Positions 27,598-36,092 of a stretch of 64,000 bases of DNA are shown piece by piece. Every line of letters starts with the position of its first letter. Position 1 is the stretch's first letter. The translations under genes and the position numbers were made by a program. The notes below the pieces were generated by a model. That model was given only the letters and a program-made list of their open reading frames with translations, was not told where the DNA came from and searched no databases. This DNA comes from Variovorax sp. E3 (GTDB lineage Bacteria; Pseudomonadota; Gammaproteobacteria; Burkholderiales; Burkholderiaceae_C), in the NCBI RefSeq assembly GCF_016082275.1, contig NZ_MOWM01000015.1:1-64000 (forward strand), given 5' to 3'.

Positions 27598-27735
27598 AAC
27601 GTTTGCCTTGAATTTTTTCCAACTCGGGAAGCCATTGAGGCGAAAGCCATATGTTCAAGCTGGAGTTCTTCGTGCAACTGGCACGGTTGGCAACGCGCGG
27701 TCAGGTGCAACCCATGCGTCGACTCCAGAAACAGA
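27598..27735 (+). pseudogene. AraC-type regulator fragment
   Basis: MFKLEFFVQLARLATRGQV and the DNA around it are homologous to MAFKLVFFVQLARLASRSSV in the larger AraC remnant at 46.6-47.2 kb. Only the junction between the two domains survives, then sequence switches to an unrelated P-loop fragment. Confidence 0.55.
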
Positions 27736-27739
27736 GAGA

Positions 27740-27860
27740 TGGCTCCCTGCTTGATGAAATGCCAAAAATCATCCGCGTGAAGATGCACTTTGGGGGAGCC
27801 CGGCATGGCTGCCAAGGCTTTGGCCATGGTCGTTTTCCCGGCACCAGGCAATGTCCTTGA
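27740..27860 (-). pseudogene. P-loop kinase (AAA) N-terminal fragment
   Basis: The minus strand encodes PGAGKTTMAKALAAMPGSPK and HLHADDFWHFIKQGAI: a Walker A motif followed by the HADDFWHFI box of small P-loop kinases. The protein stops after about 40 residues, where AraC sequence begins on the other strand. Confidence 0.6.
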
Positions 27861-27919
27861 GCAACCGCCGCAGCACCTTGCCCGCCCCCGCGGTCGACAG
27901 CGCATCGACGAAGCGCACG

Positions 27920-28560
27920 TGCCCAGGCGACGCCGTGCACAAGGCCAGGTCGGGCCGATTCTTTCGAAGGGCAAGGTCGTCAATCGCCCTGCCTCCCGCA
28001 ACGATCCCAGCCTCCCGTTCTTCCACGGCGAAGCTGCGCTGACCGGCTGGAAGGGGGCGATCGATGCCGTGTACGCGGCCGGTGGCCGCATCGGTATGGC
28101 GGCGCCACGCTCAAGGAGCATTCGCGGTTCGCCAGCGAGATCGTGGTCGCCACACGCAAGGCGTTGGGTCTGGACTTTCCGATCATCATGCGCGTGAGCC
28201 AATGGAAGCAGCAGGACCTGACCGTGCGTCTCGCAGCGGTGTTTCTGGGAGCCGGAATTTCCGGAACTCGACGGCGATAACGGCCTGAACTGCGCGGGCT
28301 GGGCCAAGAAACTGACCGGCACGACCACGATCAGCGTGGGCTCCATCGGCCTGGACAGCGACGTCCTGAACGCCTTTGCCGGCAATGAATCGAAAGCGGC
28401 GAGCGCGCAGCGCGTCGTCGAGCGCATGGAACGCAACGAGTTCGACCTGATTGCCGTCGGCCGTGCTTTGCTCGGCGATCCGCACTGGGCTTCGAAAATT
28501 CAATCGGGCGGTCACGCGAACCTGAAGGGCTTTGACGCCGCCGCACCGGGTGCGCTCGTC
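27920..28560 (+). pseudogene. Old Yellow Enzyme family NADH:flavin oxidoreductase, decayed
   Basis: Pieces of an OYE/NemA-like enzyme occur in order but in different frames: NRPASRNDPSLPFFHGEAAL, WKGAIDAVYAAGGRIG, then RFASEIVVATRKALGLDFPI with MRVSQWKQQDL, then PELDGDNGLNCAGWAKKLTG and VGSIGLDSDVLNAF, ending EFDLIAVGRALLGDPHWASK. Internal deletions remove the parts between. The MarR and TetR genes that follow are typical regulators of such reductases, so a once-functional regulated unit may have lost its enzyme. Confidence 0.75.
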
Positions 28561-28704
28561 CGATGCAATCGCGACGCTGCTCGCAGACCGCAACTCACCC
28601 GCCTTCACATAGCGGCCGGAACCTTCTTCCGTGCGGCAATCGAGCACCCCTCGACGCATCCCTTTCTCTCCACGTCGCAAACCCGGGACATGGCTTGACG
28701 TGGC

Positions 28705-29214
28705 TCATTCCACTGCAGACATGCGCATCAGGCATTCCCCGATGAGCGCATGCAATGCGCTGACATTTCGGCTTCCAATCAAGTGGTGCACTTTGGCTTG
28801 GGCCACGCTCCAGTGAGGCACGCCCTCGGCACACTTGCCGCGGCCCGCAGCGGTGATGCGCACGCTCCGAGTGCGCCCGTCGCTACCCGGTCCAAGAGCC
28901 ACCCAACCCGTCAAGATGAGGGGCTTGAGAGTGCGCGTCAGCGTTGAGGGGGAGAGCGACATCATCTCGGCCAAGTCGCAGGGGCGCACCGGCCCATGCG
29001 CCACGACTTCCATCAACAGCCGGTACTGCGTGATTCTGAGGCCGACCTTGCTCAGCTCCGCGTCGTAGTGCTGCCTGACCAGGCGAGCGAGTTGATGCGC
29101 CTGGGTGTCGGTGCAGGCGGAACGCTGAAGGCTCGCGGCAGCCGCCGCGCTGGCCTGCGGTGCAGAGCGCGTTTGTATCCGTGCATCTGCAAGAGTGGCG
29201 CGCCGAGACGACAT
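28705..29214 (-). CDS. MarR-family transcriptional regulator
   Basis: 169-residue MarR-type winged-helix protein. After a 35-residue low-complexity N-terminus come HQLARLVRQHYDAELSKVGL, ITQYRLLMEVVAHG, and the recognition helix LAEMMSLSPSTLTRTLKPL, followed by the wing DGRTRSVRITAAGR. It lies 12 bp downstream of the TetR gene on the same strand, so they may be cotranscribed. Confidence 0.9.
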   Translation of the reverse strand: MSSRRATLADARIQTRSAPQASAAAAASLQRSACTDTQAHQLARLVRQHYDAELSKVGLRITQYRLLMEVVAHGPVRPCDLAEMMSLSPSTLTRTLKPLILTGWVALGPGSDGRTRSVRITAAGRGKCAEGVPHWSVAQAKVHHLIGSRNVSALHALIGECLMRMSAVE

Positions 29215-29226
29215 CGGCGTCGACCG

Positions 29227-29817
29227 TCAGGATGCCTTGGACGGCTTTGCGGGGGCCTCGTCCAATGCGTGTGTCTGGTCAATGAAGCGGCGGCTGGAGG
29301 CCAGGATTTCTTTGCGGGTGCGCTCGGATTCGACCGCGCGCGACAGGACCAGGGCGCCGACGCACTGAGCAAGCAGTGCCCATGCCGCGTCCGGGTCGCC
29401 GATGCGTGAGCTCCAGCTCTTCTGCAAGCGCTTCAGGCCCTCCTCTACCGCAGCGCGCACCTCGGGTCCCGCCCTTGCGATCTCGGGTCCCAAGGCCGGC
29501 AAGACGCAACCGGTTTCCGGGTGCAGGGCGTGATACGAACTCAGGTAGCTGCGCAACCGCTTCGCGACATGGTCGGGCGGCGACTCACGGTCCCCGGCGA
29601 GCATCTCGGCGCTGTTCGCAACTTCGAGTTCGACGAGCTCGGCGAACAGCGCTTCTTTAGAGGGGAAATGGCCGTAGAAAGCGCCCCCACTCAGGCCGAT
29701 GCCCGCCATCAGCTCATCGACACCGGTTGTACCGAAGCCGCCCTTCTTGGCGATCGCACGGGCATTCGCGACCAGCTTCTTGCGGGTTTCCTCTTTGTGG
29801 TTTGCCGGATAGCGCAT
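29227..29817 (-). CDS. TetR-family regulator of the acyl-CoA island
   Basis: 196-residue TetR protein. The DNA-binding domain reads EETRKKLVANARAIAKKGGF and GLSGGAFYGHFPSKEALFAEL; the C-terminal domain resembles AefR/NemR types. Start at 29817 (MRYPANHKEE). Its own promoter and those of the thiolase, SDR and HCCA-isomerase-like genes share a 21-bp site (consensus CGTTTANCAAACGNNCGTTA), so it is the likely repressor of the whole island. The ligand may be an acyl-CoA intermediate (inference). Confidence 0.92.
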   Translation of the reverse strand: MRYPANHKEETRKKLVANARAIAKKGGFGTTGVDELMAGIGLSGGAFYGHFPSKEALFAELVELEVANSAEMLAGDRESPPDHVAKRLRSYLSSYHALHPETGCVLPALGPEIARAGPEVRAAVEEGLKRLQKSWSSRIGDPDAAWALLAQCVGALVLSRAVESERTRKEILASSRRFIDQTHALDEAPAKPSKAS

Positions 29818-29855
29818 GGGTGGGCCTCTACAGATCGTGGAGCACCCATCATAGC

Positions 29856-29876
29856 ATTCCGACCGTTTGTTAAACG
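29856..29876 (-). promoter_or_regulatory. 21-bp TetR operator copy 1 (before tetR)
   Basis: On the minus strand the site starts CGTTTAACAAACG and continues GTCGGAAT. Core dyad is CGTTT-N3-AAACG. It faces the TetR gene, 39 bp from its start codon. Confidence 0.6.
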
Positions 29877-29983
29877 CTCTCACTTCCATTAACCCATCGA
29901 CCTTCCGGGCGAGGGTTTCTCCCTGCCGCAATTCCGCTCCAACGTGTTGACGCCGCCTTCGTTCCAAATCTATAGTTCACCAT

Positions 29984-30004
29984 CGTTTATCAAACGATCG
30001 TTAT
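29984..30004 (+). promoter_or_regulatory. 21-bp TetR operator copy 2 (before thiolase)
   Basis: CGTTTATCAAACG followed by ATCGTTAT on the plus strand, 119 bp before the thiolase start. It contains two overlapping dyads: CGTTT-N3-AAACG and AACG-N2-CGTT. The 29818-30123 gap has no gene. Confidence 0.65.
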
Positions 30005-30123
30005 CTAAAGTAAGGCCAGCGAGACGATGGCGATATGGAACTCTCGCCCACCCTGTGCCTGAACCGCTCCACCGCGGCGAGCCGCTGCACCAACTTATCT
30101 AGCCAACCCCTCGGAGTCTGATC

Positions 30124-31306
30124 ATGAGAGAAGCCGTCATCGTTTCCACCGCACGCACGGGCATCGGCCGCGCGTTTCGCGGCGCGTTGAACAACATCAA
30201 GTCGCCGACTGACGGGCCACGCGATTCACCATGCCGTCCAGCGGGCCGGCATCGACCCGGGGGAAGTGGAGGATGTGGTCATCGGCAGCGCGATGGCCGC
30301 CGGCACCGCGGGCATGAACATCGGACGCTTGGCGGCGCTCGCGGCGGGACTGCCGCAGTCCGTTCCGGGACAGACGATGGACCGGCAATGCGCCTCCGGG
30401 CTGATGGCCATTGCGACGGCAGCCAAGCAGATCATCGTCGACGGCATGGACGTGACCGTGGGCGGTGGTCAGGAGAACATTTCCGCCGTGCAGAACCCTT
30501 TCGTCAAGTGGGTGGGCGAAGAGGCCGACCCGCTGCTCGTCGCACGCGTGCAGCATGCCTACATCCCGATGCTGAACACGGCCGAGCTCGTGGCGAAGAA
30601 GTACGGCATCTCGCGCGAGTCGCAGGACGCGTATTCCGCGCAAGCACAACGCCGCACTGCCTTGGCGCAGGAGCACCGTCTGTTCGATGACGAGATCGTT
30701 CCAATCACGGCGAGCATGGCCGTGGCCGACAAGCAGACGGGCGCGATCAGCTACCGCGACGTCACGCTGGACCGCGATGAGGGCAATCGCCCCGACACAA
30801 CACTCCAAGGCCTGTCCATGCTCAAGCCAGTCATCGAAGGCGGCGTCATCACCGCGGGCAATTCGAGCCAGCTTTCGGATGGCGCATCGGCCTGCGTGCT
30901 CGTGGAAAGAGCGGTCGCCGAGCGCCGCGGGCTCAAGACCTTGGGCACGTACCGCGGCATCGCGGTGGCGGGCCTTGCCCCCGAAGAAATGGGGATCGGT
31001 CCGGTCCTTGCCGTGCCCAAGCTGCTGAAGACCCATGGGCTCAAGGTGAGCGACATCGGTCTCTGGGAATTGAACGAGGCCTTTGCCTGCCAGGTGCTGT
31101 ACTCGCGTGACCGGCTCGGCATCGACCCGGAGACACTGAACGTCAACGGCGGCGGCATCACCATCGGCCACCCTTACGGCATGACCGGTTCCCGGCTGGT
31201 GGGGCACGCGCTCATCGAGGGCAAGCGACGCGGCGTGCGCTTCGTCGTGGTGACGATGTGCGTCGGCGGCGGCATGGGCGCCGCAGGCCTGTTCGAAGTC
31301 GCCTGA
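30124..31306 (+). pseudogene. Acetyl-CoA acyltransferase (thiolase), single frameshift
   Basis: A thiolase starting MREAVIVSTARTGIGRAFRG; the frame changes after IKSPT at about 30210, and [20 protein letters not shown] continues in the next frame to 31306. The nucleophile cysteine lies in QCASGLMAI. The C-terminal catalytic residues are in [12 protein letters not shown] (His) and [14 protein letters not shown] (Cys). About 394 residues if the frame is restored, the normal length. It is the first gene after the TetR operator and precedes an acyl-CoA dehydrogenase by 16 bp, so a beta-oxidation-like role is clear. If the shift is a sequencing error the gene is intact. Confidence 0.85.
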
Positions 31307-31322
31307 GGCAAGGAGCATCGCC

Positions 31323-33100
31323 ATGACCTACGAAATCCCGCTGCGTGAGATCCAATTCGTATTGCACGAGCTGCTCCAGGTGCCGGCCATGCTGGAGGCC
31401 TGTGGCCAGCCGGAGCTCGATGCCGAGACGATCGACCAGGTGCTTGCCGCGGCCGGACAGTTCGCATCCGAGGTGATTGCGCCGCTCAACGCGCCTGGAG
31501 ACGAGCACGGCTGCAGCATGCCCTCGGCCGGTGTGGTGCAGACACCGCCCGGTTTCAAGAAAGCCTACGACGAATTCACGAAGAACGGCTGGCCCGGACT
31601 GTCTTGCAGCCCCGAGTTCGGGGGCCAAGGTTTTCCTTCGGTTGTGGCCAATGCGGTCTACGAAGTCTTCGGTGGCGCGAACATGGCGTGGGCCTCCTAC
31701 CCCGGCATGTCGCATGCCACCTACGTGAACGTGGCGGCCAACGGATCGGAAGACCAGAAGGCACTCTATCTGCCGAAGATCGCGTCGGGCGAGTGGGCCG
31801 GCACCATGTGCCTGACCGAGCCTAACGCGGGCACCGACCTGGGCCTGATGCGAACCCGTGCCGTGGCGCAGGCCGATGGCAGCTACAGCATCACCGGCAG
31901 CAAGATCTTCATCTCGGGCGGCGAGCAGGACCTGACCGAGAACATCATGCACCTGGTGCTCGCACGCACGCCGGACGCGCCGCCCGGCGTGAAGGGCATT
32001 TCCCTTTTCATCGTCCCCAAGTTCCTGCCCGATGCGAGCGGCGCTGCCGGGGCACGCAATGCAGTGGTCTGCGGCTCCATCGAGCACAAGCTGGGCATCC
32101 ACGGCAACTCGACCTGCACCATCAATTTCGACGGCGCGACCGGCTGGCTGCTGGGGGCGCCCAACAAGGGACTGGCGGGCATGTTCGTGCAGATGAATCA
32201 CATGCGCGTATTGGTCGGCACGATCGCCATCGGTCTGATGGAAGCGGCTTACCAGAAAGCCCTGGCCTATGCGAAGGAGCGCCTGCAGGGTCGCGCCAGC
32301 GGGGTGAGATCGTCCGGCGACGTGGCCGACCGGATCATCGGGCATGCCGACGTGCGCCGCATGCTGCTCACGCAGAAGGCGAACATCGAGGGCGCACGCG
32401 CGCTGGCGCTGTGGACCTCGCAGCTGAGCGACGTGCAGCGCCTCCATCCCGATCCCGCCACACGCAACGAGACGGCCGAACTGCTGGGCCTCCTGACCCC
32501 GCTCGTGAAGGCGCTGTCCAGCGACCTCGCGGTGGAGTGCACGCTGCTGGCCATGCAGGTGTTCGGCGGGCACGGTTACATCCGCGAGAACGGCGTCGAG
32601 CAGCACCTGCGAGACGTGCGCATCATAGGGCTGTACGAGGGCACGAACGGCGTGCAGGCCATGGACCTGCTCGGGCGCAAGGTGCTGGCCGACCAGGGCC
32701 GGCAGATGGGCGTCTTCCTGGACATGGCCGGCGCATTCGCCGAGACCTGCGGCCCGCGCGAGCCAATGCGCGAATTCGCGCAGCCGCTCGCCAAACTGGT
32801 CACCGACATCAGGCAGCTCACCGGCGAGCTCGTGGCCGCGTCTGCGCAAGACCCGCATGCCGCGGGCGCGGCCGCTGCGCCCTACCTTCGCCTCGTTGGG
32901 CACCTGGCCCTCGGGTGGAGCTGGGCGCGAATGGCCGAAGTGGCGTTGAAGCACTCCGGGTCGACCGACCCGATCTATGCATCGAAGATTGCCACGGCCC
33001 GCTTCTACTTCCACGCCTGCTGCCCCAGACGGCGGCGCTGTGCGGCGAGATCCGGGCCGGCTCGTCCGCGGTGATGGAGCCGGCCGTCGATCTCTTCTGA
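31323..33100 (+). CDS. Acyl-CoA dehydrogenase (C-terminal frameshift)
   Basis: A large acyl-CoA dehydrogenase of the FadE5-like class (about 590 residues). Features are MCLTEPNAGTDLGLMRTRA (FAD/substrate region), an ISGGEQDLTENI insert, and GVEQHLRDVRIIGLYEGTNG with QAMDLLGRKV near the C-terminal third. At about 33016 the frame changes, giving an aberrant end at 33074; the expected LLPQTAALCGEIRAGSSAVM and final EPAVDLF are in the next frame, ending at 33100. Restoring one C (GCCCTG for GCCTG) repairs it. It oxidises an acyl-CoA with FAD, with the thiolase as operon partner. Confidence 0.88.
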
Positions 33101-33115
33101 GCGGGTGACATGTAG

Positions 33116-33255
33116 CACCTGAGCCGCTTCGCGGTTGCCACGCCCGACAAGATCGCGGTGCGTTTTCTCGAATCGGACGCGGCATCCAGCTTCCGGCAAC
33201 TGGAGCACGAGGCGAACCGGGCGGCCAACGCCTTGCTGTCGCTCGGCCTGGCCCA
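33116..33255 (+). pseudogene. Acyl-CoA ligase N-terminal fragment
   Basis: LSRFAVATPDKIAVRFLESD and QLEHEANRAANALLSLGL match the start of AMP-forming acyl-CoA ligases. A stop follows the initiating ATG-like codon and the sequence ends abruptly. No adenylation motifs follow; the remnant is about 45 residues. Confidence 0.5.
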
Positions 33256-33256
33256 G

Positions 33257-33556
33257 CTACGCGAGGGAAACCCGCGCAGTCGCCAAGTCAGCCGGCGCCG
33301 AGACGAGCAGAGAATGGCTCGTCGGCGGCGACTTATGAGCGAACCTGTTGCCAGGCGTCAACGCATCGGCTTGCGCGATCCGGTAGTCCTGCGCAGCGAT
33401 CGGGATGGCGCGGTCGGCTGTGCGGCGAATAGATGCTCGCGGCACGCTCCCGCGACCTTGCTCAGCGAGCAGTTGCATCACTTCCCACCAGCGCCAGCCG
33501 CCGTGCCATGCCCCGTGCGCGAAGACGAATGTCGGCTTGCCGATCTTTTCGCCCAT
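33257..33556 (-). pseudogene. Alpha/beta-hydrolase N-terminal fragment
   Basis: MGEKIGKPTFVFAHGAWHGG followed by WRWWEVMQLLAEQGRG is the first strand and HG oxyanion region of a salicylate-esterase-like alpha/beta hydrolase. After this the sequence loses similarity and no nucleophile elbow is found. Truncated; it lies directly downstream of the nitronate monooxygenase gene. Confidence 0.6.
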
Positions 33557-33579
33557 GTTGGCTCCCGTCCGTCTGTGAA

Positions 33580-34564
33580 CTAGGCTGGTACCGCGTCCAG
33601 AAACCCCGCAAGCCGTTTGGCAATCAACCGGTCCGCCTCGTCCATGATGCGATCGAGCAATTCCTGCACCGTCGGAATGTCGTTGATCAAGCCGACCACC
33701 ATGCCGCAACTCCAGGCGCCCGCATTCATCTCGCCTTTCAGCATCACGCGCGGGTAGATGCCCGCGACTTGGTCGATGATGTCGTCGAACTTGAGATCGG
33801 TGCCTTTTTCCTTCTCGATCCTGATCAACTGCTCGACGGATGCGTTGGTGAGGACGCGCTCGGTGTTGCGCAGACCGCGCATCACAAGCCGCGTATCGAA
33901 CTCCGTGGCTGCGACGATGGCGTCCTTCACGTTCTGGTGCACCGGTGCTTCCTGCGTGGCAACGAAGCGCGTGCCCATGTTCATGCCGTCCGCGCCCAGC
34001 GCCAGCGCCGCCACCAGGCTGCGCGCGTCGGCCATGCCGCCGGAGGCGACGAACGGGATCTTCAGCTCCTCGGCCGCGCGCGGCAGCAGGATCATGTTCG
34101 GCATGTCGTCCTCGCCCGGGTGGCCGCCGCACTCGAAACCGTCCACGCTCACGGCGTCGCAGCCAATCGCTTCTGCCTTCAGCGCGTGCCGCACGGATGT
34201 GCACTTGTGGATGACCTTGATGCCGGCCTTCTTTAGCGCGGGCATGTAGGCCTCGGGACTGCGCCCCGCTGTCTCGACGATGCGAACGCCACCCTCTGCG
34301 ATCGCCGCGATGTACTCGGGGTATGGCGGCGAAGACAGAGTCGGCAGGAACGTGAGATTGACGCCGAAGGGCTGGTCCGTCATCTCACGACAGCGGCTGA
34401 TTTCCTTGGCCAGGAGCTCCGGCGTCGCTGGGTCAGGCCCGTAATGAGCCCGAGCCCTCCGGCATTGGAGACCGCCGCGGCGAGCTCAGCAAAGCGACGT
34501 AGTGCATGCCGCCCTGGATGATCGGGTGACGGATGCCGAAGAGTTCAGTGATGCGTGTTTTCAT
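33580..34564 (-). pseudogene. Nitronate monooxygenase, two single-base frameshifts
   Basis: Nitronate monooxygenase (2-nitropropane dioxygenase) FMN TIM-barrel protein. It begins MKTRITELFGIRHPIIQGGM and shifts frame near 34497 (FAELAAAVSNAGGLGLITGL) and again near 34400 (TPELLAKEISRCREMTDQPF). The rest is open to 33580, with CDAVSVDGFECGGHPGEDD (the catalytic-His region), VASGGMADARSLVAALALGA and a MNMGTRF FMN motif. Both shifts are consistent with loss of one G and one C from short runs. About 328 residues if repaired. In acyl-CoA islands such proteins often reduce enones or oxidise nitronates. Confidence 0.85.
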
Positions 34565-34571
34565 GTGTCTT

Positions 34572-35312
34572 TCACCAGGTTTCCATGTAAGGACGAAGAT
34601 CCATCTCGAACGTCCATGCATCTCGAGGCTGGGTGTGCAGGTACCAGTAGTTTTCTGCGATGTGCTCGGGGTTCAGGATGCCGTCCTGCTCCTTGAGTGC
34701 GTAGCGTTCGGGAAAATTGCTGCGAATGAACTCCGTGTCGATCGCGCCATCGACCACGATATGGGCCACGTGAATACCCCGCGGTCCGAGTTCGCGCGCC
34801 ATGCTCTGGGCCAGTGCGCGCAGCGAATGCTTGGCGCCGGCGAAGGCCGCGAAATTCGCTGCGCCTCGAGTCCCGGCCGTCGCACCAGTGAAGAGGATCG
34901 TGCCACGCCCCCGCGCGACCATCCTGCGGGCGACCTCGCGCGCATTCAGGAATGCACTGAAGGCGGCCATCTCCCAGATCTTCATGTACTTGCGCCCCGT
35001 CTCCTCCAGGATGCTGCTGGGCACGTTGGCGCCGATGTTGAACACCATCACCTCGATCGGGCCGCGCTCCTTCTCGATCAGGTCGATGAGGGCGACGACG
35101 TCGTCTTCCTTGCGCGCGTCGCTGCCATAGCCGAACGCCTGGTCGCCGGCCGCGCGAATGCGCCCGACGGCCGGCTCCAGCTTGTCGGCCGATCGCCGGG
35201 ACAGACACGCGACGTAGCCCTCGCGGGCGAAGCGCGCGCCGATTGCGCTGCCCGTGGCGTCGCCCGCGCCGACGACGAGGGCCACGCCGCGGTGATTGGC
35301 TGATAGGTCCAT
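34572..35312 (-). CDS. SDR-family protein lacking the catalytic tyrosine
   Basis: 246-residue classical-size SDR. The cofactor loop is modified to VVGAGDATGSAIG. The usual YxxxK is FAGAK (within NFAAFAGAKHSLRALAQ), so the catalytic tyrosine is Phe while the lysine remains. NIGAN replaces the typical NNAG. The C-terminal half is conserved (ARELGPRGIHVAHIVVDGAI). The gene is 8 bp from the nitronate monooxygenase and divergent from the isomerase-like gene, with operator copies in the promoter. It may be an atypical dehydrogenase or a non-catalytic acyl-CoA binder; I cannot decide. Confidence 0.9.
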   Translation of the reverse strand: MDLSANHRGVALVVGAGDATGSAIGARFAREGYVACLSRRSADKLEPAVGRIRAAGDQAFGYGSDARKEDDVVALIDLIEKERGPIEVMVFNIGANVPSSILEETGRKYMKIWEMAAFSAFLNAREVARRMVARGRGTILFTGATAGTRGAANFAAFAGAKHSLRALAQSMARELGPRGIHVAHIVVDGAIDTEFIRSNFPERYALKEQDGILNPEHIAENYWYLHTQPRDAWTFEMDLRPYMETW

Positions 35313-35361
35313 ACGGTCTCCTTTAAAAAAACGTCCGTTAAGTCATCGACACGTTAATCAG

Positions 35362-35382
35362 TGAACGTTCGTTTGTCAATCG
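35362..35382 (-). promoter_or_regulatory. 21-bp TetR operator copy 3 (before SDR)
   Basis: On the minus strand CGATTGACAAACG plus AACGTTCA, 50 bp upstream of the SDR start and facing it. A weaker partial copy (AAACGTCCGTTAA) lies at 35329-35341. Confidence 0.55.
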
Positions 35383-35435
35383 AAGAAGAACCCAGTGAAA
35401 CCCCGTTGACGGCACTCCAGCAATCACATAGCTTC

Positions 35436-35456
35436 CGTTTACCAAACGTCCGTTAA
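35436..35456 (+). promoter_or_regulatory. 21-bp TetR operator copy 4 (before the HCCA-isomerase-like gene)
   Basis: CGTTTACCAAACG plus TCCGTTAA on the plus strand, 17 bp before the start codon, 17/21 identical to copy 2. Its position overlaps the expected transcription start, suiting repression. Confidence 0.65.
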
Positions 35457-35472
35457 CTTAAAGGAGCCATGA

Positions 35473-36063
35473 ATGCGCAAGTCGGTTGATTTTTTCTTCG
35501 ATGTCGGCAGCCCCTCGTCCTACCTCGCGTGGACGCAGTTGCCTGGCCTGTGTGCCAACCACGGGGCCGACCTCGTCTACCGGCCGATGCTGCTGGGCGG
35601 CATCTACCAGGCCACGGGCAATGCCTCGCCTGCCACTATTCCCGTCAAGGGGCGCTATACGCAGATGGACTATGAGCGCCATGCGCGCCGCTATGGCGTG
35701 CCGTTCCAGGGCAATCCGCACTTCCCGGTCATCACGCTGTTCCTCATGCGCGGGATTACCGGAATTCAGCTGCGCCGCCCCGAGCAGCTGCAGCAATTGC
35801 TGGGCTGCGTGTTCAAAGCGCTCTGGATCGACGCGCTCAACCTGAACGATGCGCAACTCACGGCCCGCATCCTGACCGAAGGCGGTTTTGATCCCGCGGA
35901 GATCGATCGCCTGGCGCAGGACCCAGAGATCAAGGCCGCGCTGAAGGCCACGACGCAGGAAGCGGTCGAGCGCGGCGTGTTTGGTGCACCCACGCTCTTC
36001 GTCGGCGACCAGATGTTCTTCGGGCAGGACCGCATGGACTTCGTTCGCGAAGCCCTGTCTTGA
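35473..36063 (+). CDS. 2-hydroxychromene-2-carboxylate isomerase-like (DsbA family) protein
   Basis: 196-residue kappa-GST/DsbA-fold protein. It begins RKSVDFFFDVGSPSSYLAW, where DVGSPSSY is the family's glutathione/active-site loop with serine replacing the DsbA cysteines. The mid-region has MDYERHARRYGVPFQGNP and the end FGAPTLFVGDQMFFGQDRMD. Family members isomerise 2-hydroxychromene-2-carboxylate with glutathione; here the operon (acyl-CoA ligase 29 bp downstream) suggests a different double-bond isomerisation. AAGGAG lies upstream of the ATG. Confidence 0.9.
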   Translation: MRKSVDFFFDVGSPSSYLAWTQLPGLCANHGADLVYRPMLLGGIYQATGNASPATIPVKGRYTQMDYERHARRYGVPFQGNPHFPVITLFLMRGITGIQLRRPEQLQQLLGCVFKALWIDALNLNDAQLTARILTEGGFDPAEIDRLAQDPEIKAALKATTQEAVERGVFGAPTLFVGDQMFFGQDRMDFVREALS

Positions 36064-36092
36064 CTCGCCGTCAATCACACGAAGGGAAATTC

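Noticed and set aside
30200..30215. Programmed ribosomal frameshifting in the thiolase
   Set aside because: There is no slippery heptamer or stimulatory structure, and similar lesions occur in unrelated genes, which points to deletions.
31212..33185. 657-codon minus-strand frame
   Set aside because: Antisense shadow of the acyl-CoA dehydrogenase in G+C-rich DNA; composition is His/Arg-rich without motifs.
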